Shown: positions 5,773 through 11,967 of the stretch, piece after piece | Position numbering within the stretch: position 1 is the first letter of the stretch | Layout of the letters: every line of letters begins with the position of its first letter | Source of the DNA: Alphaproteobacteria bacterium | GTDB taxonomy: Bacteria; Pseudomonadota; Alphaproteobacteria; GCA-2731375 | Assembly (NCBI GenBank): GCA_030746295.1 | Contig: JASLMY010000158.1 | Coordinates: forward strand, 1-11,967 | DNA length: 11,967 nt | Direction of reading: 5' to 3' | Notes under the pieces: model-generated | Told to the model about the DNA's origin: nothing | Seen by the model: only the letters and a program-made list of their open reading frames with translations | The model's database searches: none | Translations under genes and position numbers: made by a program

Positions 5773-6944
5773 ACGACCAGAGCCTCAAGCCCGCAGACCC
5801 CAGTGCGCGGACGGCGGCGAAGCCGCCGCCGCCGCCGTCGGCATCGACGACCGGGCGCCGGCCCAAGCGGCTGCTGGTCCCACTGGTGACTCTGACGCTC
5901 TTCGCGGTCGCGGTCGCGGTCTGGGCCGGGCGCTGGTATCTGCATAGCCTGGCCTATGTCGACGAGGCCAATGCCCGTGTCGTCTCCGAGATCACGGCGC
6001 TGTCGAGCCGGGTCTCCGGCTGGGTCGTGGAGATGCGGATCAGCGAAGGCAGCCGTGTCGGGCGGGACGAGGTCCTGGTTCAGATCGACGACCGGCGCTC
6101 ACGCATGCAGCGCGACGAACTGACCTTGGCACACGCCGCCCTGATGGCCGAGCGGGATCGGGTCACGGCCGAGATCTCCATGGTCGACGGCCGCACGGAA
6201 AGCCGCCATGCGAGCGAGAAATCGAAGCTGGCGGCAGCCAAGGCACTGGCCGAGTCGGTCCAGCACGAGCTTCGCTACGCCGAGGACGAATACAAGCGGG
6301 CGCAATCGCTTTCCAAACGCGGCGTCGTCGCCGCTCGTGCCCTCGACCAGGCGCGCACCGCCTATCTCAGGGCTCAGCAGGAGCGGCTCCGGGCCCAGGC
6401 CCAGGTGGCGAGCGCCAAGGCGGAGCTGGCGGAGGCGGCCTCGGCGCGGCGCGAGCTCGATGTGCTCAAGGCCGAGCGTGCCCATCTGGTGCACCGGGCC
6501 GAGGCCATCCAGGTGCAGATCGAGCGCCAAGCCCTCGACGTTCGCGATCGGGCGGTCCGAAGCCCGCTCGACGGCGTCGTCAGCCGCACCTTCGTCGCCA
6601 ATGGTGAATACGTCACCCCCGGTCAGCGGATCGCGCTATTGCACAATCCGCAAGAGATCTGGATCGAGGCCTTGATCAAGGAAACGGTCGTTCGCCGCAT
6701 CGCCGTCGGCCAGCCGGTCGAGATCACGATCGACGCCTACCCCGACCAATCCTTCGCCGGCAAGGTGGAGCGCATCGGCCACGCCGCTACCAGCGAGTTC
6801 ACCCTGTTGCCGACCCCGAACCCGAGCGGCACCTTCACCAAGGTCACGCAGCGTATCCCCATCCGCGTCACCCTGGCGCAGCAGAACGACCTTTTGAAGC
6901 CGGGCATGATGGTCGAGGTCTCCATTGACGTCCGCGAGCCCTGA
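5769..6944 (+). CDS. emrA: EmrA-type membrane fusion (HlyD-family) protein
   Basis: This is the periplasmic adaptor of a drug-efflux pump; it links the EmrB-type inner-membrane transporter to an outer-membrane channel. It has 391 residues, typical for EmrA. A Pro-rich cytoplasmic N-terminus (1-33, five prolines at 19-23) precedes one transmembrane anchor (about 35-56). The first half of the lipoyl-like domain is near 78-110 (SSRVSGWVVEMRISEGSRV), a long coiled coil covers about 110-260, and the second lipoyl half is at 262-292 (AVRSPLDGVVSRTFVANG). The EmrA signature GTFTKVTQRIPIRV lies at 354-367. The start overlaps the marR stop by 4 bp and the stop overlaps the emrB start by 20 bp, so the three genes are translationally coupled. 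No outer-membrane factor gene lies in the window. A GC-rich inverted repeat near codons 15-23 could form an early mRNA hairpin. Confidence 0.93.
   Translation: MNDQSLKPADPSARTAAKPPPPPSASTTGRRPKRLLVPLVTLTLFAVAVAVWAGRWYLHSLAYVDEANARVVSEITALSSRVSGWVVEMRISEGSRVGRDEVLVQIDDRRSRMQRDELTLAHAALMAERDRVTAEISMVDGRTESRHASEKSKLAAAKALAESVQHELRYAEDEYKRAQSLSKRGVVAARALDQARTAYLRAQQERLRAQAQVASAKAELAEAASARRELDVLKAERAHLVHRAEAIQVQIERQALDVRDRAVRSPLDGVVSRTFVANGEYVTPGQRIALLHNPQEIWIEALIKETVVRRIAVGQPVEITIDAYPDQSFAGKVERIGHAATSEFTLLPTPNPSGTFTKVTQRIPIRVTLAQQNDLLKPGMMVEVSIDVREP
6915..6927 (+). promoter_or_regulatory. Ribosome binding site that supports a TTG start for emrB
   Basis: GAGG at 6915-6918 lies six bases before the TTG at 6925-6927, inside the end of emrA. 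The next in-frame ATG (7024) falls within the first transmembrane helix of EmrB and would remove its N-terminal half. The TTG is therefore the best-supported start. Confidence 0.65.
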
Positions 6945-8502
6945 GCACCCCGATCTCGCCTTCTTGAAGGATCGCCGGTGGTTCGCGACCGCAACCGTCA
7001 ACCTGTCGACGATCGGCGCGATCATGGCCTCGACCATGGTCAACGTCGCTCTGCCCGATATCATGGGCGCCTTCGCCGTCGGCCAAGACATCGCCCATTG
7101 GCTCTCGACCGGATTCCTGAGCGCGATGACCGTCTGCCTGCTGCTGAACGCCTGGCTGATGGCCAGGCTCGGCCCCCAGCGGACCTATCTGCTGGCGGTC
7201 GTGGTCTTCACCGTTGCCTCCTTCATCGGCCTGGCCGGCACCAACATCGAGACCGTGATCCTGTCCAGGGTCTTGCAGGGCGCGGCCGCAGGCCTCTTTC
7301 AGCCCTTGGCGCTGGCCGTCGTCTATGCCGCCTTTCCGCCCGAGCAGCGCGGTATCGGCATCGGCATCTTCGGCATGGGCGTGGTAATGGGGCCCGCCTT
7401 CGGGCCGGCCATCGGCGGCGTTATCGTCGACCATTTCGGCTGGGAATACAGCTTCGTCGGCGCCCTGCCGGTCTGCCTCCTGGGTGGCGTGCTCTGCCTC
7501 TCGACCCTACCGCACAGCCTCGGACACCTGCCGCGCCGGCCCTTCAATTGGGTCAGCTTCGCCCTCATCGTGCTGGCGGTATCGACGGGCCTGACCTCGC
7601 TCTCGAACGGCCAACGTCTGGGCTGGAACGCCGACGTCATCGTCGTCGGCTTCTTCACCGCGGCGCTCGCGTTCCTTGCCTTCGTGATCTGGGAGATGCT
7701 GACCGACAGCCCTTTGCTGCAGGTGCGCCTCTTCACCAACCCGATGTTCGCGATTTCCTCGGTGGTCGGCATCCTCTTCGGTGCCGGCATGTTCGGCTCG
7801 CTCTACCTGCTGCCGCTCTTCGTCCGCACGGTGCAACACTTCACCGCCACCAAGGCGGGCCTCTTCCTGATGCCGTCGGGCTTGATCTTGGTGCTGGTCT
7901 TTCCGATCGCCGGCCGCATCGCCCAGCACTCCTCGCGCGGGCCGATCGTGGTCGGCCTGCTGATCTTCGGCGGCTCCAACCTGTTGATGGTGGACGCCGA
8001 CGCCAACATGGCGCTCCTGACCCTCATCCTTCTGTCGGTGATCGGCCGCTCGGGCCTGGGCCTGATCATGCCCTCGCTCAACCTGCAGGGCCTCAGGACG
8101 CTCAGCCCGGAGCTGATGCCGTACGGACCCGGGACGCTCAACTTCGTGCGCATGCTGGGCGCCGCCGCCGGCGTCAACGCGACCTCGGTCCTGCTCGACC
8201 GCCGCTTCGATTTGCACCGCGACCTCTTGAAGACGACGCAGACCGCCGACAACTCGGTGACCCAAGACCTTTTCCAACGCCTGGGCGAGTACCTGGACGC
8301 GGCCGGCCTCACCGGCGTTGAGCGGCTCTCGGCGATGATCGGCTATCTCAGACAGACGATCGACGGGCAAGCCAACGCGCTGGCGTTCCAGGATGCCTTT
8401 CTGATGATCGGGATCGTCTTCATGCTCGGGCTGTTGCCGGCCTTCTTCATGGGCCGGAAAGAGCAAGCTGCCGGTATCGCGGCGCGGCCGGCCCAGGCCT
8501 GA
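6925..8502 (+). CDS. emrB: EmrB-type drug efflux transporter (MFS, DHA2, 14 helices)
   Basis: This is an inner-membrane drug:proton antiporter of the DHA2 branch of the major facilitator superfamily. It has 525 residues, the normal size for 14-helix members. The first helix begins near residue 20. Motif A after helix 2 is NAWLMARLGPQR (75-86), with A in place of the usual D, as in EmrB proteins (LARRFG). The antiporter motif C in helix 5 reads GVVMGPAFGPAIGGVI (152-167), followed by GWEYSFVGALP (172-182). A large periplasmic-side C-terminal segment (about 425-475) precedes the last helix, and the tail is short and basic. Translation starts at a TTG that overlaps emrA by 20 bp. Substrates are likely hydrophobic or phenolic compounds, by family analogy. 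Confidence 0.92.
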   Translation: MTSASPEHPDLAFLKDRRWFATATVNLSTIGAIMASTMVNVALPDIMGAFAVGQDIAHWLSTGFLSAMTVCLLLNAWLMARLGPQRTYLLAVVVFTVASFIGLAGTNIETVILSRVLQGAAAGLFQPLALAVVYAAFPPEQRGIGIGIFGMGVVMGPAFGPAIGGVIVDHFGWEYSFVGALPVCLLGGVLCLSTLPHSLGHLPRRPFNWVSFALIVLAVSTGLTSLSNGQRLGWNADVIVVGFFTAALAFLAFVIWEMLTDSPLLQVRLFTNPMFAISSVVGILFGAGMFGSLYLLPLFVRTVQHFTATKAGLFLMPSGLILVLVFPIAGRIAQHSSRGPIVVGLLIFGGSNLLMVDADANMALLTLILLSVIGRSGLGLIMPSLNLQGLRTLSPELMPYGPGTLNFVRMLGAAAGVNATSVLLDRRFDLHRDLLKTTQTADNSVTQDLFQRLGEYLDAAGLTGVERLSAMIGYLRQTIDGQANALAFQDAFLMIGIVFMLGLLPAFFMGRKEQAAGIAARPAQA

Positions 8503-8539
8503 ACCAGTCGTTAGGAATGACCAGCCGAGGAGAGACAGC

Positions 8540-9352
8540 GTGACGAGCGAGACGGACCGATCGCCCTATCAACACATCCAATGCCGAGCCGAAGCGCGCA
8601 TCGGCCGCATCACCCTTCACCGACCCGAGGTCATGAACGCGCTGAACCCGGAAATGATGGGCGAGATCGCCGAGGCGATGGCGGTGCTCGATCGGGACGA
8701 GGCGGTGCGCGCCATCGTCATCGACGCGGTCGGCAAGGGCTTCTCGGCGGGTGGCGACAAGGGCTTCCTCGACGCCGTCGGCAAGCTGCGTCCGTTCGAG
8801 ATCCACGACCAGGTTTACGCATACTTCGGCGCCGCCGTCCGGGCCGTCAAGCTCTGCCCCAAGCCGACCGTGGCGGCGGTCAACGGCCCGGCCTACGGCG
8901 CCGGCTGCGAGATCGCGCTTGCCTGCGACTTCCGCATCGCCTCCACGGAAGCCGCCTTCGCCGAGAACTGGATCAAGCTCGGCCTGATCTCGCCCCTGGG
9001 CGGGATGCTGTTGCTGCCCCGGATCGTGGGCCTGACCAAGGCCACCGAGATGCTGATGCTGGGCCAGCCGGTCGACGCCGAGGAGGCGCTTCGGATCGGC
9101 CTCGTCAACGAGGTGGTGGCGCCCGAGGCCCTGGCCGAGCGGGCGGACGACCTCGCCCGGCGCCTGGCCGAGGGCGCGCCGCTCGGCCTCGCCGCCATGA
9201 AGGAGGGCCTGCGCCGCGGCCTCGACTCGACCCTGGCACAGGAATGGGAGCACAACGTCTATGTGCAAGCCATGCTGATCGATTCGCAAGACTTCCGCGA
9301 AGGCGTCGCGGCCCTGACCGAGCGGCGCAAACCCGACTTCCAGGGCCGCTAG
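8540..9352 (+). CDS. Crotonase-superfamily (enoyl-CoA hydratase/isomerase-like) protein
   Basis: This is a CoA-thioester enzyme of the crotonase fold, 270 residues. The oxyanion-hole elements are FSAGGDKGF (68-76) and NGPAYGAGCEIALACDF (115-131). E124 in AGCEIA matches the first catalytic glutamate of rat enoyl-CoA hydratase (Glu144). The second catalytic glutamate (Glu164, 20 residues later) is replaced by W144 in FAENWIKLGLISPLGG (140-155). A simple hydratase reaction is therefore doubtful; isomerase, hydrolase, decarboxylase or dehalogenase-like chemistry is possible. The GTG start at 8540 has GAGGAG seven bases upstream. It follows emrB by 37 bp with no terminator, so co-transcription with the efflux operon is plausible. 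No acyl-CoA synthetase or dehydrogenase is adjacent, so the pathway is unknown. Confidence 0.9.
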   Translation: MTSETDRSPYQHIQCRAEARIGRITLHRPEVMNALNPEMMGEIAEAMAVLDRDEAVRAIVIDAVGKGFSAGGDKGFLDAVGKLRPFEIHDQVYAYFGAAVRAVKLCPKPTVAAVNGPAYGAGCEIALACDFRIASTEAAFAENWIKLGLISPLGGMLLLPRIVGLTKATEMLMLGQPVDAEEALRIGLVNEVVAPEALAERADDLARRLAEGAPLGLAAMKEGLRRGLDSTLAQEWEHNVYVQAMLIDSQDFREGVAALTERRKPDFQGR

Positions 9353-9354
9353 CC

Positions 9355-9371
9355 ATCGGCCTCGCGCCGAT
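9355..9371 (+). repeat. Weak hairpin after the crotonase gene
   Basis: ATCGGC (9355-9360) and GCCGAT (9366-9371) form a 6-bp stem with a 5-base loop, beginning 2 bases after the stop codon. Only three T residues (9371-9373) close it, one of them in the stem, so it is a poor intrinsic terminator at best. Confidence 0.3.
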
Positions 9372-9398
9372 TTGATGTGAGCCGGCGCGGCCGGCCGG

Positions 9399-9417
9399 AT
9401 ATGGTGCGCCGCCATAT
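9399..9417. repeat. Inverted repeat upstream of the DUF547 gene
   Basis: ATATGG (9399-9404) and CCATAT (9412-9417) are perfect inverted copies 7 bases apart, ending 19 bases before the preferred start at 9437. It overlaps the ribosome-binding region's upstream edge. It may be an operator or a leader hairpin; chance is not excluded. Confidence 0.3.
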
Positions 9418-9436
9418 GGAACAGGGAAGATCGAGC

Positions 9437-10306
9437 ATGTCCGGCCAATTCGTTCGACGCGGGCTCGTCCGGCTGAGCCTCGGGCTCTGCCTCGTCATGG
9501 CGCTCGGCGGCTTTCAGTCCCTCGAGGCCCTGTTCGCGCCCAAGGCCGAGCTCTGGCCGCGCTGGCAGGCGCACGACCCGAAGTCGACGCAAAGCATCGA
9601 CCACGGTGCGTGGGCCGGTTTTCTGCGCCGCTACCTGAGGCCGGGGACAGACGGCATCGCCCGTGTCGCCTACGGCGCGGTCGGCGGAGAGGACCGCGCC
9701 CGGCTCGACGCCTATCTCGCCATGCTGGAAGCGGTGCCGGTGGACCGCCTGTCGCGGCCCGAGCAAAGGGCCTTCTGGATCAACCTCTACAACGCGGCGA
9801 CCGTGCGGCTGATCCTGGACCATCCGGCGGCCGCCAGCATCCGCGACATCGACATCTCGCCGGGCCTCTTCGCCGACGGTCCCTGGGGCAAGAAGCTGCT
9901 CCAAGTGGCGGACGTGGCGCTCAGCCTGAACGACGTCGAGCACCGGATTCTGAGGCCGATCTGGCGCGATCCGCGCCTGCACTACGCCGTCAACTGCGCC
10001 GCCCTCGGCTGCCCGAACCTGCAGGCCGAGGCCTTTACGGCGGCCAACACCGAGCGGCTGCTGGAGGCGGCGGCCCGCGCCTACGTCAACCATCCGCGCG
10101 GCGTCATGGTGGACGGCCAGCGCCTCGTCGTCTCCTCGATCTACGTCTGGTTCCAAGAAGATTTCGAGGGCACCGATAGGGGCGTGATCCGGCACCTGAA
10201 GCGCTATGCCGAGGCACCGCTCGCGGCGGCGCTCGGCGGCGTCGAGCGGATCGATGGCCACGCCTATGACTGGCGCCTCAATGCGGTTGCGGGCGTTTCC
10301 AACTAG
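9437..10306 (+). CDS. DUF547-family exported or membrane-anchored protein
   Basis: This belongs to the DUF547 family (PF04784), of unknown biochemical function. The preferred product is 289 residues. The N-terminus has basic residues (R7, R8, R12) and a hydrophobic segment at about 13-28, either an uncleaved anchor or a signal peptide, so the protein probably faces the periplasm. Family motifs appear in order: FWINLYNAATVRLILDHP (113-130), LSLNDVEHRILRP (162-174), LHYAVNCAALGCPNL (181-195) and SSIYVWFQEDF (233-243). H182, C187 and C192 are the conspicuous conserved polar residues; a thiol role is possible but unproven. ATG 9437 is chosen because AGGGA sits nine bases upstream and it puts basic residues just before the hydrophobic segment; in-frame starts at 9377, 9401 and 9416 would add up to 20 residues. 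The stop overlaps the stop of the convergent glycosyltransferase. Confidence 0.88.
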   Translation: MSGQFVRRGLVRLSLGLCLVMALGGFQSLEALFAPKAELWPRWQAHDPKSTQSIDHGAWAGFLRRYLRPGTDGIARVAYGAVGGEDRARLDAYLAMLEAVPVDRLSRPEQRAFWINLYNAATVRLILDHPAAASIRDIDISPGLFADGPWGKKLLQVADVALSLNDVEHRILRPIWRDPRLHYAVNCAALGCPNLQAEAFTAANTERLLEAAARAYVNHPRGVMVDGQRLVVSSIYVWFQEDFEGTDRGVIRHLKRYAEAPLAAALGGVERIDGHAYDWRLNAVAGVSN

Positions 10307-10986
10307 CTCCGGGCGGAGCGATAGAGGCGCGCCAAGGTCTCCGGCGAGACGCCCAGGTAGTAGAGCACGTGCAGCCAGAGCCACCCGGCGACGATCGCCG
10401 CCGGGTGGCGGCCGGCGAAGCGCCTGGACGAGCTGACGAGCGGCGCCTCCTCGATGCAGCAGGTCGGCCCGTAGCGCTCCAGGCGGCGGCCGAAGTCGTA
10501 GTCCTCCATCAGCGCGATCGGCCGGATGCCGCCGAGCGCCTCGTAGACCCGGCGACGGACGAAGATGCCACTGTCGCCGTAGTAGAGGCCCCGGCGGCGA
10601 AACCAGGCATAGAAGCCGGTGAGCCAGCGGGAAAAGCCGTCCTCGCCGTCGAAAACGATGCGGAAGTTGCCGCCGACGAGCTCAGGTCTCGCGGCGAGCC
10701 GCTCGGCGATCCGCCCGAGGCCCGTCTCCGGAAAGATGGAATCCGCGTGCAGGAAGAGGATGACCTCGCCGCGTGCCGCCGCGGCGCCATGACGAAGCTG
10801 GCGCCCCCGGCCCGCTGCCGTTTCCAAAACCACCGCACCGCCGGCGCGGGCCAGCGCCGGCGTGGTGTCGCGGCTGCCACCGTCGACCACGATCACCTCT
10901 CGCAACAATGGCTGGCAGGCGAGCGCGGCCAACAGGCCGGGCAGCCTCTCGGCCTCGTTCAGCGCCGGTATCACGACCGAGATCAT
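10303..10986 (-). CDS. Family 2 glycosyltransferase, TIGR04283 type
   Basis: This is a GT-A fold glycosyltransferase, 227 residues, cytoplasmic or membrane-associated. It opens with MISVVIPALNEAERL; the nucleotide-sugar binding D35 lies in VIVVDGGSRDTT (32-42). RGRQLRHGAAAARGEVILFLHADS (60-83, given by positions) includes the metal/nucleotide motif HADS. YYGDSGIFVRR (135-145), LMEDYDFGRRL (159-169) and the C-terminal LGVSPETLARLY (211-222) match the family TIGR04283, which databases label arsenosugar biosynthesis or rSAM/selenodomain-associated from genome context. No arsenosugar radical SAM or arsM gene is seen here, so that role is not supported locally. The start at 10984-10986 is preferred because it places the conserved strand at residue 1; a GTG one codon upstream is possible, and the ATG at 11142 would overlap the next gene. 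The ribosome binding site is weak (GGGGTG). Confidence 0.88.
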   Translation of the reverse strand: MISVVIPALNEAERLPGLLAALACQPLLREVIVVDGGSRDTTPALARAGGAVVLETAAGRGRQLRHGAAAARGEVILFLHADSIFPETGLGRIAERLAARPELVGGNFRIVFDGEDGFSRWLTGFYAWFRRRGLYYGDSGIFVRRRVYEALGGIRPIALMEDYDFGRRLERYGPTCCIEEAPLVSSSRRFAGRHPAAIVAGWLWLHVLYYLGVSPETLARLYRSARS

Positions 10987-11035
10987 CACCCCGACATCTT
11001 GCCAAGCAGGCGCCCCAGGCCTCAAGATCGGTGCC

Positions 11036-11967
11036 ATGCAAAAAAGCGAAGGTCGAATCCTGACGACGCACGCCGGCAGCCTGCCGAGACCGCCGGCGCT
11101 GGTGGATCTCTTCGTCCGGCGTGCCCGGGGCGATACGTTCAATCAGCAGGCGCTGGCGCATCAGATCGAGAGCGCCACCCGATGGGTGGTGACGAAGCAG
11201 CTCGAGGCCGGCATCGACATCCCCAACAACGGCGAGCAGCCGCGCGAGGCCTTCTTCCTCTATGTCCGCCATCGGATGAGCGGCTTCGGCGGCATCGGTA
11301 GCCGGCCGCCCTTTCAGGATCTCGTCCGCTATCCGGGATTCCGGGCGATGCGCGAACGTCACCTGGCGAATGTGACGGCGGTCTCCAACTTCGAGCCGCC
11401 CAAGGTGGTGGACGAGGTCCGCTATCTCGACCCGGCGTTCGTGGAGGGCGAGTGCGACGACTTTCGCCGCGTCCTGGCGGCCGAGGCGCCCGAGCTCGAA
11501 GAGGCCTTCGTCACCGCGCCTTCGCCCGGCATCATCGCCGCCGCCGTGCCGAACGGGCACTACGACACCGACGAGGCCTATATCGAGGCTTTGGCGACCG
11601 CACTCCGGACCGAATACGAGGCGATCGTCGAGCGCGGTTTCGTCTTGCAGCTCGACTGCCCCGACCTGGCGATGGAGCGCCATCTCTCCTATGGCGAGCG
11701 CCCGCTGGCCGATTTCCTGGGCTTCGTCGAGACGGTGGTGGCGGCGATGAACCGCGCGCTCGAGAACGTGCCCCGCGACCGGGTCCGGCTGCACGTCTGT
11801 TGGGGCAACTACGAGGGCCCGCACGATTGCGACGTGCCGCTGGCCGAGGTCTTGCCGAAGCTCCTGGAGGCGGACGTCGGCGCCTTCGTCCTGCCCTTCG
11901 CCAACCCGCGCCATGCACACGAATACCGCGCGCTGGCAGGCGGCGTTCTGGCGGACGATCAGTTGCT
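11036..11967 (+). CDS. MetE C-terminal-like methyltransferase / epoxyalkane:CoM transferase-like protein, incomplete at right edge
   Basis: This belongs to the zinc-dependent cobalamin-independent methionine synthase superfamily, in the short single-barrel branch that also includes epoxyalkane:coenzyme M transferase. The window holds 310 codons of an expected 360-390. Residues 8-19 (ILTTHAGSLPRP) are the family's opening signature. GIDIPNNGEQPREAFF (59-74) and RMSGFGG (80-86) follow. H253 and C255 in RLHVCWGNYEGPH (251-263) fit the H-x-C zinc ligands (E. coli MetE His641 and Cys643). FANPRHAHEY (288-297) is the next conserved block; the residue before it, P286, stands where I recall a glutamate in relatives. 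The ATG at 11036 is chosen from the signature; its ribosome binding site is poor. It is divergent from the glycosyltransferase with a 49-bp gap. True methionine synthesis is uncertain: any thiol alkyl transfer is possible. Confidence 0.88.
   Translation, partial: MQKSEGRILTTHAGSLPRPPALVDLFVRRARGDTFNQQALAHQIESATRWVVTKQLEAGIDIPNNGEQPREAFFLYVRHRMSGFGGIGSRPPFQDLVRYPGFRAMRERHLANVTAVSNFEPPKVVDEVRYLDPAFVEGECDDFRRVLAAEAPELEEAFVTAPSPGIIAAAVPNGHYDTDEAYIEALATALRTEYEAIVERGFVLQLDCPDLAMERHLSYGERPLADFLGFVETVVAAMNRALENVPRDRVRLHVCWGNYEGPHDCDVPLAEVLPKLLEADVGAFVLPFANPRHAHEYRALAGGVLADDQL

Noticed and set aside
7507..8466. A 319-codon minus-strand open frame antisense to emrB
   Set aside because: It is very rich in E, H, Q and R, has no membrane or domain signature and lies fully inside a clear MFS gene.
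8447..10384. A 645-codon open frame on the minus strand, antisense to the crotonase and DUF547 genes
   Set aside because: It spans two well-supported genes on the opposite strand, has no recognisable domain, and its composition (rich in R, A, G, D, H) is that of an antisense shadow in GC-rich DNA.
10996..11028. ATCTTG and CAAGAT inverted copies between the glycosyltransferase and MetE-like genes
   Set aside because: The arms are only 6 bp and 21 bases apart, with mismatched flanks; this is expected by chance.
10987..11142. An upstream ATG for the glycosyltransferase
   Set aside because: It would add about 52 residues before the conserved first strand and overlap the start of the divergent MetE-like gene.
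1..11967. Search for CRISPR arrays, tRNA genes, insertion-sequence ends and direct-repeat attachment sites
   Set aside because: No regularly spaced repeats, cloverleaf sequences, transposase or integrase frames were seen.

Overview
The window looks like a chromosomal segment of a GC-rich alphaproteobacterium, probably of the Rhodospirillales/Kiloniellales type. This is inferred from the high G+C, the dense ATGA-type gene overlaps, the TRAP transporter and the style of the encoded proteins; no rRNA or other taxonomic marker is present. I see no tRNA, rRNA, CRISPR array, insertion sequence or phage gene. Nearly all of the DNA is coding.

Layout. (1) Positions 1-2003, minus strand: a TRAP transporter operon dctP-dctQ-dctM. 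The large permease runs off the left edge, and a strong RNA hairpin sits between dctP and dctQ. (2) 2282-2581, plus strand: a small secreted protein of unknown function, preceded by a perfect 9-bp inverted repeat next to its ribosome binding site. (3) 2600-4156, minus strand: a single AAA+ ATPase whose N-terminus carries the two tandem 24-residue motifs of a MshEN (cyclic-di-GMP binding) domain, followed by a winged-helix-like segment. This is the most unusual gene in the window. (4) 4369-5205, plus strand: a nitroreductase-family flavoprotein. (5) 5293-8502, plus strand: an overlapping marR-emrA-emrB efflux operon with a clear sigma70-type promoter and a dyad operator candidate over the -10 box. 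It is followed after 37 bp by a crotonase-superfamily gene (8540-9352) that may be co-transcribed. (6) 9437-10306, plus: a DUF547 protein. It converges on a TIGR04283-type glycosyltransferase (10303-10986, minus), and the two share one CTAG as both stop codons. (7) 11036 to the right edge, plus: a methionine-synthase-like (MetE C-terminal type) enzyme, incomplete.

How the genes work together. dctPQM imports an unidentified organic acid or related solute. The MarR/EmrAB block is a classic self-regulated tripartite efflux pump, and the adjacent nitroreductase and CoA-thioester enzyme suggest a xenobiotic or aromatic-compound response (inference). The DUF547 and glycosyltransferase families often occur near each other in other genomes, but no arsenosugar core gene is visible here. 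The AAA+ ATPase stands alone between a convergent and a divergent neighbour, so its partner cannot be read from operon structure.
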